A stretch of DNA of 64,000 bases from Streptomyces sp. NRRL F-5126 (lineage in GTDB: Bacteria; Actinomycetota; Actinomycetes; Streptomycetales; Streptomycetaceae), in the NCBI RefSeq assembly GCF_000721265.1, contig NZ_JOFZ01000007.1:248001-312000 (forward strand), written 5' to 3'. Numbering within the stretch: the first letter of the stretch is position 1; each line of letters begins with the position of its first letter. Positions 53,684 to 62,563 of this stretch are shown here, piece by piece. Both the position numbers and the translations under genes were made by a program. The notes under the pieces were generated by a model that saw nothing but the letters and a program-made list of their open reading frames with translations, did no database searches and was not told the origin of the DNA.

Positions 53684-54250
53684 TTATTTCAGCGCGGCGG
53701 CGGCGAGGCGCAGCTCGCGGAACGCCTGGTCCAGCTGTTCGCCGAGGGGGACCGACGGGTCCTCCATCCAGCGGTGGGTGGCCATGGCGAGCGTGTCCAT
53801 GCCGACCTGGGCATGCAGTGGTGCGCTCCTGGCGTCGACGCCGCGGGCTCGCAGGGCATCGGTCAGAGCACTGACCAGGAGCGCACGCTTGGCCAGCGAA
53901 CGTTCCTCAAGGGCCGGGGTCTCGGCGATCAGGCGGGCGCCGCGCTCGGTGAAGGGCCGGTTGCGCTCGAACAGCGGCACCGACTCGTGGAAGGCCGCAC
54001 GCAGGGCGGGCAGCGGCTTCACGGCGTGCGGGACGGCCGCGACCGCCCGGACGAGCACGTCGCACAGTTCGCCCTCGCCGCCGAAGAACATCTCGCGCTT
54101 GTCGGTGAAGTGGCGGTAGAACGTGCGCTCGGTGACACCCGCGCGTGCGGCGATCGCCTCGACCGGGGTCTGGTCGAAGCCGCGCTCGGTGAACAGTTCG
54201 AGGGCGGCCTCCAGGAGCCGCTGACGTGCCGCCTCTCCGCTTCTTGGCAT
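53684..54250 (-). CDS. TetR-family transcriptional regulator
   Basis: A 188-residue TetR protein: HTH at residues ~8-55 (AARQRLLEAALELFTERGFDQTPVEAIAARAGVTERTFYRHFTDKREMFF), then a ligand domain of unknown specificity. Three palindromes with TGAC/GTCA half-sites lie just upstream (54273-54332), consistent with self-repression. Its stop is 17 nt from the convergent RNase HI stop. No obvious divergent target exists: the next gene to the right is convergent with the regulator's promoter region. Confidence 0.9.
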   Translation of the reverse strand: MPRSGEAARQRLLEAALELFTERGFDQTPVEAIAARAGVTERTFYRHFTDKREMFFGGEGELCDVLVRAVAAVPHAVKPLPALRAAFHESVPLFERNRPFTERGARLIAETPALEERSLAKRALLVSALTDALRARGVDARSAPLHAQVGMDTLAMATHRWMEDPSVPLGEQLDQAFRELRLAAAALK

Positions 54251-54272
54251 GCACCGAACGGTAGCACTTCGT

Positions 54273-54332
54273 GTCAGGGACTGACGTATACCGCGTCAAT
54301 ACGTGACATTGTGTAGCGTCAGCGAGTGACGC
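54273..54332. promoter_or_regulatory. Cluster of palindromes before the TetR gene
   Basis: GTCAG-GGA-CTGAC (54273-54285), TGACG-TATACCG-CGTCA (54282-54298) and GCGTCA-GCGAG-TGACGC (54316-54332). They share TGAC(G)/(C)GTCA half-sites. They are likely operators of the adjacent TetR protein. Confidence 0.55.
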
Positions 54333-54349
54333 ATTCGCGGGTGCGCGCA

Positions 54350-54390
54350 CGGCGTGACCCGCCCGGCGTTCGGCCGGGCGGGTCACGCCG
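54350..54390 (-). terminator. Terminator of the GH16 glucanase gene
   Basis: A perfect 18-bp inverted repeat (CGGCGTGACCCGCCCGGC with its complement) and a 5-nt loop, 37 nt after the - strand glucanase stop codon. Confidence 0.8.
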
Positions 54391-54426
54391 TGCGGTGCGT
54401 GGTGTGCGGTGGATGGCACCAGGCCG

Positions 54427-55428
54427 TCAGGGGGCCTTGTTGTAGACCGCCACGTAGTCGACGTTCATCTGGCCGCCGGAGACCGTGGCCGCGTTCGGCC
54501 CGCCCCCGAACGCGTTCGGGAAGCCACCTCCCATCGCCAGGTCGTAGATGATGAAGAACGGGTGGTCGACGGCCTTGGCCCAGGTGTCCGCGTCGACCTG
54601 GGACGAGTTGACGGTGAAGTAGTTCTGGCCGTCGAGGTACCACCGGATCTGCTCGGGCGACGTCGACCTGTCGATCTGCACGGCGTACGTGTGGTAGCCG
54701 GACTGGCAGCCGGCGCAGGCGTGCTCGCCGCTGCCGATGCCGGTGGACTCGTTGCACGGTCCGCCCGGGTTGACGCCGCAGTGCAGGGTGCCGAAGACCG
54801 AACTGCGGCCGTTGATGTCCTCCAGGATGTCGACCTCGCCCGAGGTGGGCCAGGTCGTACCCGTACGCAGCGGCTGGCCCAGCATCCAGAACGCCGGCCA
54901 GTAGCCCGCGCCGTTGGACGTCGAGACGTCCGGCTGCTGGATCGAGGACTGCATCATCACGACGCCTCCGGGAGGCGCCCCGAACGAGTCGTCCTGGGTC
55001 TCGACCCGGCCGGACGTCCAGCCGGACGCCGGATCACTGCCCGAGTGCAGGGCCTTGAGCACCAGGTGGCCGTTGCCGTCGAGGAACACGTTGGAGGTCG
55101 AGTCGGTCATCGTCTCGATCTCGCCCGTACCGAAACTGCTGCCCGGGCCGGTGTCGTACTTCCAGGTGCCCGTGTTCAGTCCACTGCCCGACGCACCGTT
55201 GAAATCGTCGCTCCACGTCGTGGTGAAGCCGGCGGGCGGGGCCGGGACGGCGGACGGCGCCGCCGCGCTGCCTGCGTCGGCCCGGGTCGCCGCCGCGCCC
55301 CGCTGCGCCGTCGCCGTCAGCCCTGCGATGCTGAGCGCGCCGACGGACAGCCCGACGAGTGCGAGACGGATCCTGGACCGCCGTGACCTGCGGTCGATCG
55401 ATGGCCTTGGGGTCTCTCCAGGGGCCAT
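54427..55428 (-). CDS. Secreted GH16 beta-1,3-glucanase-like hydrolase
   Basis: A 333-residue secreted glycoside hydrolase family 16 enzyme, probably a laminarinase/beta-1,3-glucanase. The N-terminus has a basic start and a signal helix (~23-45, LALVGLSVGALSIAGLTATA). The catalytic motif E-x-D-x-x-E is GEVDILEDI. WYLDGQNYFTV and the sandwich end MNVDYVAVYNKAP are typical. Four Cys in TLHCGVNPGGPC and HACAGC may form disulfides. AGGAG precedes the ATG at 55428. The LacI-type palindrome about 120 bp upstream predicts induction by a glucan oligosaccharide. Confidence 0.93.
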   Translation of the reverse strand: MAPGETPRPSIDRRSRRSRIRLALVGLSVGALSIAGLTATAQRGAAATRADAGSAAAPSAVPAPPAGFTTTWSDDFNGASGSGLNTGTWKYDTGPGSSFGTGEIETMTDSTSNVFLDGNGHLVLKALHSGSDPASGWTSGRVETQDDSFGAPPGGVVMMQSSIQQPDVSTSNGAGYWPAFWMLGQPLRTGTTWPTSGEVDILEDINGRSSVFGTLHCGVNPGGPCNESTGIGSGEHACAGCQSGYHTYAVQIDRSTSPEQIRWYLDGQNYFTVNSSQVDADTWAKAVDHPFFIIYDLAMGGGFPNAFGGGPNAATVSGGQMNVDYVAVYNKAP

Positions 55429-55548
55429 GGAGCATCTCCTGTTCCGTGTGAGCCCGATGTGGGGGTCCGCCCGTACACGGCGTGTCCGCAGGGGAGTTCG
55501 GCCATGACCTCTCCTGACAGGGTGGGGGCCGTGGAGGGCGGGGACTCC

Positions 55549-55570
55549 GATTGAGAGCGCTCTCTCAATC
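55549..55570. promoter_or_regulatory. LacI/CebR-type operator before the GH16 gene
   Basis: GATTGAGAG-CGCT-CTCTCAATC, a perfect 9-bp inverted repeat that contains the core GAGAGCGCTCTC (55553-55564). The same core is found before the acetyltransferase (614) and the GH1 gene (18893). Confidence 0.7.
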
Positions 55571-55673
55571 AGGAGTTGTCTACCCCCGTCCGCAAGGGCC
55601 GTCAAGGCGCCGATCCAAGTGCGCACGTCAAAACAGGTGGGCCAGGACGCGCCGGCGGGCGCGCGCCCGCCGT

Positions 55674-56483
55674 TCAGGGCTTGACGCCCACCCCGGCGAG
55701 GCCGTGAAGCTCCGCTCGGTCGTAGGGCTCCTCGGGTGCATCGGGGCGCCACAGGGGCAGCGGCACGATCCCCGGCTCCATGAGGTCGAACCCCGCGAAG
55801 AACGGCCGCAGTTCCGCGGAACCGCGCATCACGAGCGGCGTCGGCGTCCGCTCGTACACCTCTTGCACGGCGCGCTGCCCCGCAGGCGCCGGGCCGTGGT
55901 CGAGCGTCGCGTGGGTCAGGACGAGCACGCTGCCCGGCGCGAGCGCGTCGCGGAGAGCGGCGATGATGTCCGCGGGCCGGTCCGTGTCCCGCAGGAAGTG
56001 CACGACGGCGACGAGCATCAGCGCGACAGGACGGGAGAGGTCGAGCAGGCGCGTGCCGGGATGGGCGAGCACCGCCTGCGGGTCGCGCAGGTCCGCGGCG
56101 ACGATCGTCGCATCCGGGTTGCCCTCAAGCACGGCCCTGCTGTGCGCCACCGCCACCGGATCGTTGTCGACGTAGACCACCCGCGCGCCGGGCCGCGCCG
56201 CCTGCACCACCTCGTGCACGTTGCCGAAGGTCGGTATGCCGGATCCGATGTCCAGGAACTGCGTAATGCCCCGGTCCGTCGCGAACCGCAGGGCGCGCTG
56301 CATGACGGCACGGTTCGCCCGGGCGATGGCGGGGATGCCCGGCATCGAGTGCAGCGCGGAGCGTGCCGCCTCCCTGTCGGCCTCGAAGTTGTGCGAGCCC
56401 CCGAGGAAGTAGTCGTAGATGCGGGAGACGTTGGCCCTGGTGATGTCGACGCCGCGGGGCGCCCAGGAGGGTCGGTCGGTCAC
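55674..56483 (-). CDS. SAM-dependent methyltransferase of the actinobacterial DUF574 type
   Basis: A 269-residue protein of a family expanded in Streptomyces. Signature segments are RPSWAPRGVDITRANVSRIYDYFLGGSHNFEADR at the N-terminus, QFLDIGSGIPTFGNVHEVVQ (motif I), VVYVDNDPVAVAHSRAVL and FFAGFDLMEPGIVPLPLWRP. The family is annotated as methyltransferases; substrates are unknown. No partner regulator gene is adjacent. It lies upstream of, and is transcribed toward, the GH16 gene, but with 245 bp and an operator between, so they are separately controlled. Confidence 0.92.
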   Translation of the reverse strand: MTDRPSWAPRGVDITRANVSRIYDYFLGGSHNFEADREAARSALHSMPGIPAIARANRAVMQRALRFATDRGITQFLDIGSGIPTFGNVHEVVQAARPGARVVYVDNDPVAVAHSRAVLEGNPDATIVAADLRDPQAVLAHPGTRLLDLSRPVALMLVAVVHFLRDTDRPADIIAALRDALAPGSVLVLTHATLDHGPAPAGQRAVQEVYERTPTPLVMRGSAELRPFFAGFDLMEPGIVPLPLWRPDAPEEPYDRAELHGLAGVGVKP

Positions 56484-56755
56484 GGCGGGTTCCTCCGGAT
56501 CAGGTCGCGCGATGCTGCTGCGCCCATGACCCTACTGAACGTCACCGGGCCGGCGGCCGCGGCCGTGACCCAGGGGCCTTCATGCCGGCCGGGGCGCGAC
56601 GGCGCCCGTACGTGTCGCAGGGCGACTGGGGCGCGAGAGGGCGTCCGGTGCGTGAGATGGCGCCCGGTGAGGGGGTTGACTTCCGAGATGGTTAGTACAG
56701 AGCCTAGACATACCCCGGACGGTAGTCCGTACGAACAGTCCTGTGCGAGGTTGGC

Positions 56756-57778
56756 ATGCAGAGAATCGGCATCATCGGCGGTGGCATCCGCGGCTCCATG
56801 TACGCGCACTCCCTGCGCGGCTTCCCCGGCGCCGACGTGCGCGCCGTGTGCGACCTTGCGGAGCCCGTCGCGCGCAAGGTCGCCGACGACTTCGGCCTCA
56901 GCGCGTACACGGACCACCGGCGCATGCTGGCCGAGCAGGAGCTGGACGCCGTGATCGTCGCGACGCCCGATTTCGCGCACCGGCAGGCGGCCGTCGACGC
57001 CGCGTCCGCCGGTTGCCACCTGCTGGTGGAGAAACCCCTCGCGACCACGCGCGAGGACGCCGATGCCATCGCCGCGGCCGTACGCGCCGCGGGCGTCCAG
57101 TGCATGGTCGGCTTCGAGAACCGGTGGAACCCCGCGATCAGGCAGCTGCGCGAGCGGTCGGCGGCCGGCGCGCTGGGAAGAGTCCTGACGCAGAACATCC
57201 TGCTCAGCAACACCTACTTCGTGCCGACGACGATGATCGGCTGGGCGGCGAAGTCGTCCCCTGCCTGGTTCCTGATGAGCCACACCGTCGACGCGGCCGC
57301 ATGGGTGAGCGGGCGCACCGTCACGGCTGTCGACGCGCGCGGTTCGCGCGGTGTGCTCGCCGCTCGGTCCGTCGACACCTGGGACGTGGTGCACGCCCTG
57401 CTGACCTTCGACGACGCCACCACGGCCAACCTCACGTCGACGTGGGTGCTGCCCGACTCGATGCCCTCCGTCGTGGACTTCCAGTACCAGGTGATCGGCG
57501 AGGGCTCCGCCATGTACGTCGACCTCCAGGACCAGAGCGTCCGGCAGGCCGGCCCCGAGGGGTTCCGCTGGCCCGGCCTTCTCGGCGGCGAGATTGACGG
57601 ACGCCTCCAAGGGCCGCCCACCTGGATGGTGCAGGACTTCGTCTCCCGCCTTGAGCGGGGGGAGCCGGTCGGTCCTGGACTCGACGAAGGGGCGGCCGTG
57701 ACGGACGTCGTCGTGGCGATACACGAATCGCTCGAGTCCGGGAACACGGTCCCCGTCGGTGCCGGTACCCGGGGCTGA
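56756..57778 (+). CDS. Gfo/Idh/MocA-family sugar or inositol oxidoreductase
   Basis: A 340-residue NAD(P)-dependent dehydrogenase. The Rossmann motif is IGIIGGGIRGSMYA; the signature E-K-P is in LLVEKPLATT. The C-terminal beta-sheet domain begins near RVLTQNILLS; WFLMSHTVDAAAWVSG carries the catalytic His. Such enzymes oxidise or isomerise sugars and inositols. It is followed by a sugar porter gene and a convergent ROK repressor gene, forming a small sugar-use locus. GGAC-GGTA-GTCC lies about 35 bp upstream of the ATG and may be an operator. Confidence 0.92.
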   Translation: MQRIGIIGGGIRGSMYAHSLRGFPGADVRAVCDLAEPVARKVADDFGLSAYTDHRRMLAEQELDAVIVATPDFAHRQAAVDAASAGCHLLVEKPLATTREDADAIAAAVRAAGVQCMVGFENRWNPAIRQLRERSAAGALGRVLTQNILLSNTYFVPTTMIGWAAKSSPAWFLMSHTVDAAAWVSGRTVTAVDARGSRGVLAARSVDTWDVVHALLTFDDATTANLTSTWVLPDSMPSVVDFQYQVIGEGSAMYVDLQDQSVRQAGPEGFRWPGLLGGEIDGRLQGPPTWMVQDFVSRLERGEPVGPGLDEGAAVTDVVVAIHESLESGNTVPVGAGTRG

Positions 57779-57872
57779 CAACGCCCCGGCAGGAGAGTCA
57801 CGAACCCGGCCGCCCGGCCGCCCGGCCCACCGCGCGGCCGAACGGCCGAGGCCGCGATCAAAGGAGCGCACG

Positions 57873-59297
57873 TTGTCCCGAACCGCCGGCACGGACACGG
57901 CCGAACCCGGCACGCAGTCTGCGGGCGCCGGCCGGCCGCTCGGCACGAAGGTCGCCGTCGTCGCGGCGGCGCTCGGCCTCATCTACGGTTACGACTCCGG
58001 CTCCATCAGCGGCGCGCTCGTATTCCTGAAGAAGGACTACGACCTCAGCACGCTGTGGGTCTCCGTGATCACGTCCATCGTGGTGTTCGGCAGCCTCGTG
58101 GGAGCCGCGGTGGGACCGAAGGCGGCCAACAGGCTCGGCAGGAAACTCACGATGATCCTCGTCGCCGGGGGCTTCGCGGTGTTCGCGGCGCTGAGCGCGG
58201 TACCCATCGGTGTGTGGTGGCTGACCGGCGTCCGGCTGCTGCTCGGCGTCACGATCGGACTGTCCACCGTGGTCGCGCCGGTATTCATCTCCGAGTTCGC
58301 CTCGGAGCACAACCGCGGCAGGCTCGGCACCGCCTACCAGTTCTTCACCTGTGCGGGCGTGATCATCTCGCTGGTCGTGGCATGGGCGCTGTCGGGCGGC
58401 GGCTCGTGGGAGGCCCTGCTCGGCATCTCCGCCGTCCCCGCCGCCGTGGTGCTCCTCGCCCTGCTGCGCTTCCCCGACAGTCCGCGCTGGTACGCCATGC
58501 GAGGACGCTACGACGAGGCCAGGGCAACCCTCGTACGGGTGGAGCCGGACAGCGACACGGACGGCCGACTGGCCGCGATCCGGGCCGACCTGGCCCAGGG
58601 CGAGCAGGGCACCTTCCGGGAGATCTTCACCCGGCGCTACGCGCGCGCCACGTTCTTCGTCATCGCCTTCGGCTTCTTCGTCCAGATCACCGGCACCAAC
58701 ACGATCCTCTACTACAGCCCGCTGATCTTCGACAAGGCGGGCATCGCCGACGCCTCGGAGTCGATCCTGCTGTCGGCCCTGGTCCAACTCGTCGCGGCGG
58801 TCGGCGTCGTCCTGTCCATGCTCGTGGTGGACCGCTGGGGCCGCCGCCCGCCGCTCCTGATCGGCACGGTGGCCATGGTCGCGGGGCACCTGGTGATGGC
58901 CCTGGTGTTCGCTCGGCACACCATCACTCCTGGCGCCGGCTACGCCGCCGTCGCCGGCATCGGCATCTTCTACCTCGGTTTCTACTTCGGCATCGGATCG
59001 CTCATCTGGGTCTACACCGGCGAGGCGTTCCCCGCCCGGCTGCGCAGCGTCGGCGCCGCGGCCCTGCTGCTCTCCGACTTCGTGGCCAACCTCATCGCCA
59101 CGTTCGCCTTCCCCGGCGTCCTGTCCGATCTCGGCGGCTCGGTGGGATTCGGTGCGTTCGGCGTGCTGTCGCTGCTCGCCCTCGCCTTCCTGTACCGGAT
59201 GGCCCCGGAGACGAAGGGACGTTCGCTGGAGGAGATCCGGGGCTACTGGGAAAACGGCGGCCACTGGCCGGCGGTCCCGCCCGGCAGCCAGGGCTGA
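57873..59297 (+). CDS. MFS sugar-porter (sugar:H+ symporter)
   Basis: A 474-residue, 12-helix sugar transporter of the MFS sugar-porter family. The hallmarks are LGLIYGYDSGSISGALVFL, NRLGRKLTMI, PDSPRWYAMRG, VDRWGRRPPLLI and PETKGRSLEEI. It takes up a sugar or polyol together with protons. The start is an unusual TTG at 57873, chosen because AAGGAG stands 6 nt before it; an earlier reading from 57759 overlaps the upstream gene and lacks a ribosome site. It forms an operon with the preceding oxidoreductase (94 nt apart), so the imported sugar is likely its substrate. Confidence 0.93.
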   Translation: MSRTAGTDTAEPGTQSAGAGRPLGTKVAVVAAALGLIYGYDSGSISGALVFLKKDYDLSTLWVSVITSIVVFGSLVGAAVGPKAANRLGRKLTMILVAGGFAVFAALSAVPIGVWWLTGVRLLLGVTIGLSTVVAPVFISEFASEHNRGRLGTAYQFFTCAGVIISLVVAWALSGGGSWEALLGISAVPAAVVLLALLRFPDSPRWYAMRGRYDEARATLVRVEPDSDTDGRLAAIRADLAQGEQGTFREIFTRRYARATFFVIAFGFFVQITGTNTILYYSPLIFDKAGIADASESILLSALVQLVAAVGVVLSMLVVDRWGRRPPLLIGTVAMVAGHLVMALVFARHTITPGAGYAAVAGIGIFYLGFYFGIGSLIWVYTGEAFPARLRSVGAAALLLSDFVANLIATFAFPGVLSDLGGSVGFGAFGVLSLLALAFLYRMAPETKGRSLEEIRGYWENGGHWPAVPPGSQG

Positions 59298-59335
59298 GAC
59301 GCGCGGACGCGTGCGGACAGGCGAGTCGACCGCCC

Positions 59336-60550
59336 TCAGCGGACCAGCCCGAGCGACTGGGAGAGCACGATCCCCGCAGCACCCAGCAGTGTGGCGTGGT
59401 CGTCGTCCCTCGCGAGGACGATGTCGGGCGGACCGCCGGGGTGCGGCAGCACCCATCCGGTGACGTGGCGCTCGATCGCCGAGCGCAGAGTCTCGCCGCC
59501 CGCGACCACGTCGCCGTGCAGCAGGAAAAGGCCGGGTGCCAGCGTGTGCTGCAGGTTGACGATGCCGACCGCGATGTTGCGCGCGTAGCGGTCGAGGAGT
59601 TCCAGGGCCGCCGGGTCGCGGCGCGCGGCGAGCGCGGTGAGCCGCCCGGGCGTCATCTCCCGCGCCGCGGGCAGGCCGAGGCGCCCCGCCTCGCGGCGCA
59701 GCCACACTCCGGTCGCTACGGTTTCCCAGCAACCCCTGCGACCGCAGTTGCACACCTCGCCGTCCAGGGCCACGACGCTGTGCCCGATCTCGCCACCGGC
59801 ACCCGACCTGCCGCGCTGCACGGCGCCGTCGAGGACCAGCCCCACACCGAGCACGTCCGCGAGGTACAGCGAGGCGAACGACCGCACCCCGCGGGCCTGT
59901 CCGAACCAGCGGTCGCCGAGCGCCTGGGCGCGCGGATGGTGGTCGATGTGCACGGGCAGCCCGAGCCGCTCCGAAACGAGGGGCGCGAGGGGCAGTCCGG
60001 ACAGTGCGGGGGCCAGGCTGACCTCGACGATGGTGCCCGTGTCCGTGTCGACCATGCCGCCGGTGGCGATGCCCACGCCCAGGGCGCGGCGGCCGTCGGC
60101 AGGCAGCACCCGCCTCAGGCAGTCGACCACGAGGTCCACGGCGGGCGAGCCGTCGGCGGCCTCGGCCGGGAACGTGCCGCTCGACGTCGCGAGCACCTCG
60201 CCCACAGGACTGACCGTCGCGGCCTCGACGCGTCCCGGCATCAGATGCACGGCGGCGATCGGCTGCCCGTCGCGGGAGAACCACAGGGGCCGGGCGGGCT
60301 TGCCGCCCACGGACCCGCTGGCGCGCGGCTCTCCCTCCACGAGGACGCCGCTGTCGAGCATGGGCTGAACGATGGAGCCGATGGTCGTGCGCGTCACCCC
60401 GGTGTGTTTCGCGAGGTCCGCGCGTGACAGGGGGCCCACGTCGTACAGCAGTTGCAGCACCCGCGTCCTGTTGGCCTCGTTGGCACTCACCCACGCGATG
60501 GTGCGGGACGGGCCTGGGCGTTCCCCCGCCGGCCTCGTGGCCGGGGTCAC
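59336..60550 (-). CDS. ROK-family transcriptional repressor
   Basis: A 404-residue ROK regulator. The winged HTH at residues ~22-75 reads NRTRVLQLLYDVGPLSRADLAKHTGVTRTTIGSIV. The sugar-kinase-like part holds the ATP/sugar region GVGIATGGMVDTDTG and the zinc motif GEIGHSVVALDGEVCNCGRRGCWE with three Cys. Such proteins sense sugars and repress their catabolic genes. It converges on the oxidoreductase/MFS operon with 38 nt between the stops, and those genes are its likely targets. The kinase-type catalytic Asp of HIDHHPRAQA is changed from the usual NDA, so sugar phosphorylation is unlikely. Confidence 0.93.
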   Translation of the reverse strand: MTPATRPAGERPGPSRTIAWVSANEANRTRVLQLLYDVGPLSRADLAKHTGVTRTTIGSIVQPMLDSGVLVEGEPRASGSVGGKPARPLWFSRDGQPIAAVHLMPGRVEAATVSPVGEVLATSSGTFPAEAADGSPAVDLVVDCLRRVLPADGRRALGVGIATGGMVDTDTGTIVEVSLAPALSGLPLAPLVSERLGLPVHIDHHPRAQALGDRWFGQARGVRSFASLYLADVLGVGLVLDGAVQRGRSGAGGEIGHSVVALDGEVCNCGRRGCWETVATGVWLRREAGRLGLPAAREMTPGRLTALAARRDPAALELLDRYARNIAVGIVNLQHTLAPGLFLLHGDVVAGGETLRSAIERHVTGWVLPHPGGPPDIVLARDDDHATLLGAAGIVLSQSLGLVR

Positions 60551-60704
60551 CTCGGCCCCACCGATCCTGACGACGTCTGCACGCCGCCAAGCCTACAGGG
60601 GCCTGCCGCACGCCCGGGCGGAGGTGAGGCGCCCGGACCGTGGCTCGGTGCGGCCTGATCCGGTGGGCGACGCGCGGTCGGCCCACCGGATCCGACGGAG
60701 TGGG

Positions 60705-62249
60705 TCAGCAGGCGCCGAGGTCCTGCCAGACACCCCACTGGCCGGTGGTGCCGGGCTCCTCGCCCGTCGTCCACCACTTCGCCTTCCACGTGTGCCCCTT
60801 GTAGGAGACCGTGTCACCGCCGACATAGATGGACGAGCTCTTCCAGGCCGTGGCCGTGCACGTGCCTGCGCCCGTGACGGTCAGCTTGTACGCGGCGGTC
60901 GCGGTCGACGGGCCGGCCGTGCCTTTCACGGTGAGGGTGTACGTCCCCGGGGCCGCCGACGACGTGGTGTGCACGGACAGCGTGGCACTGCTGCCCGCGG
61001 TCACCGAGCCGGGGCTGACGGTGGCCGTGACGCCCGCCGGCGCCCCGCTCACCGCGAGGTTCACCGAGGGGGCCGTCTCCCCGGTGGACGCGGTGCGGAC
61101 AGTCGCCGTGGTGGAGCCGCCGGGCGCGACGGACCCCGACGAAGGGGACAGCGAGACCGACACACCGTTGGCCGGCGGGGTGGAGGACCCTCCGTTGAAC
61201 GGCTCGAAGGTGTGACTGAACTGCCAGGTGCTCTGCGCGATGCCCGAGCACGTGTCGGAGCCGCCCTGACCAGGACAACCGCCATTGTCCCGCTGGAGCG
61301 CCCACATCGAGATCGTGTTGATGCCCTTGCTCGCCGCCCAGTTGTAGACGGTGGGCGCATTGGCCGTGGTGAACGTCTCGGCCGCGCCGAAGTCGTCGAT
61401 GCCCGGCATCTCCGTGACGCCGATCATGTTCCACAGCTGCGCGTCGCTCTTCGACGGGTAGAGCGTGGCGAGTTGGTCGTGCAGCCCCTGCGCCGCCGTC
61501 TGCGTGTCGGTGGCCATGTCGTGACTGGCGCCGTCGTAGTAGTCGAACGTCATGAGGTTCACGACGTCGAGCTTCACGCCGTTCGAGACGGCGTTGCGCA
61601 GGACGGGCAGCCCGCTGCCGTCCCCCGCGGTACCGTCCGTGAGCCCGTGTGTCGTGGTGGGCAGCGTGTAGGAGAACTGCACCGAGCGCCCGTTGGCCGC
61701 CGCCCAGTCCTGGACCATCTTGACGGCCTTGTTGCGCCGGTCGATGCCGGCCGCGTTCGACAGGGACTTGTCCTCGATGTCCAGGTCGATGCGGCTGACG
61801 TCGTAGGTCGTGATGACCTTCTCGTAGGCGGCCGCGATGGAGGCCACGTTCGTGCAGCTGTCGGCGATCTCGGTCCCGCTGTCGTCGGCCGCGTAACCGC
61901 CGAACGACGGGATGACGTCTCCGCCGCCCGCCTGGATCGTGTCGATGTCCGCGCCGAACTGGGACTGGGCGACCGGCATGCTGCTGTCGCCGTTCCAGTA
62001 AGGAGTGCAGGAGCCGACGGACTGCGTCTGGAGGAAGGCCATCGTCAGGTACTTGTTCCCCGACTCCGAAGCCAGTTGGGACAGGCTGTCGCCGTTGTAG
62101 GCCTCGAAGTACGGCGCGAAGACGTGCGCGGGCAGCGGCGTGGCCGCCTGTGCGCTGCCGGCGCCTGTCACGGTGAGCCCGAGGGCGGCGGCGCCGGTGG
62201 CGATCGCCGCGAGCAGGGTGCGGACGGGTCTGCGAACGGGTCCGGGCAT
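60705..62249 (-). CDS. Secreted GH18 chitinase with Ig-like and CBM5/12 domains
   Basis: A 514-residue secreted chitinase. A signal peptide (residues 1-~35, GAGSAQAA) leads to a GH18 barrel (~40-345) whose catalytic D-x-D-x-E is visible as RIDLDIED, with [14 protein letters not shown] and LMTFDYYDG. An Ig-like linker domain (~360-455, [16 protein letters not shown]...) and a C-terminal CBM5/12 chitin-binding domain follow ([33 protein letters not shown]). The Trp-rich end binds chitin. A DasR-like site 42-53 bp before the ATG predicts induction by N-acetylglucosamine through DasR. Confidence 0.95.
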   Translation of the reverse strand: MPGPVRRPVRTLLAAIATGAAALGLTVTGAGSAQAATPLPAHVFAPYFEAYNGDSLSQLASESGNKYLTMAFLQTQSVGSCTPYWNGDSSMPVAQSQFGADIDTIQAGGGDVIPSFGGYAADDSGTEIADSCTNVASIAAAYEKVITTYDVSRIDLDIEDKSLSNAAGIDRRNKAVKMVQDWAAANGRSVQFSYTLPTTTHGLTDGTAGDGSGLPVLRNAVSNGVKLDVVNLMTFDYYDGASHDMATDTQTAAQGLHDQLATLYPSKSDAQLWNMIGVTEMPGIDDFGAAETFTTANAPTVYNWAASKGINTISMWALQRDNGGCPGQGGSDTCSGIAQSTWQFSHTFEPFNGGSSTPPANGVSVSLSPSSGSVAPGGSTTATVRTASTGETAPSVNLAVSGAPAGVTATVSPGSVTAGSSATLSVHTTSSAAPGTYTLTVKGTAGPSTATAAYKLTVTGAGTCTATAWKSSSIYVGGDTVSYKGHTWKAKWWTTGEEPGTTGQWGVWQDLGAC

Positions 62250-62290
62250 GGACCGTTCTCCCTTCGATGGGAGGCGGAAGGGCGGAGTAA

Positions 62291-62302
62291 TGGTCTGGAC
62301 CA
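62291..62302. promoter_or_regulatory. DasR-responsive element (dre)-like palindrome
   Basis: TGGTCTGGACCA, one base from the dre core TGGTCTAGACCA, 42 bp before the chitinase start codon. DasR represses chitinase genes in Streptomyces. The remaining part of 62250-62563 (314 bp) holds the divergent promoter of the last gene, and I see no other gene there. Confidence 0.8.
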
Positions 62303-62563
62303 ATAATCTCGGTGCGCGGGCGCCTGTCAAGACATCAGGCGATACGCGTCGGTCAACTCTTGGGAATGCCGGCTCTTCGTGCCGCACTCCGCGCTCCACC
62401 GACCGCGACGCCGGACACGTCCCCGACCAGGAGCTTTCCCAGCCATCCCAGCCGCCACGATCCGTCCCGCTCCGTGCGCGAAGAGTTTCCCGGCCGGTCC
62501 CTTCCTGTTGGCCTTGCCCGGCTAATCTCCCCTCGCCCGGTCCGGCGCAGGAGAGGCACGTCC

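Noticed and set aside
58055..60427. A 790-codon + strand frame across the MFS and ROK genes
   Set aside because: Arg/Gly-rich translation without domains, while the MFS (+) and ROK (-) genes have clear motifs.
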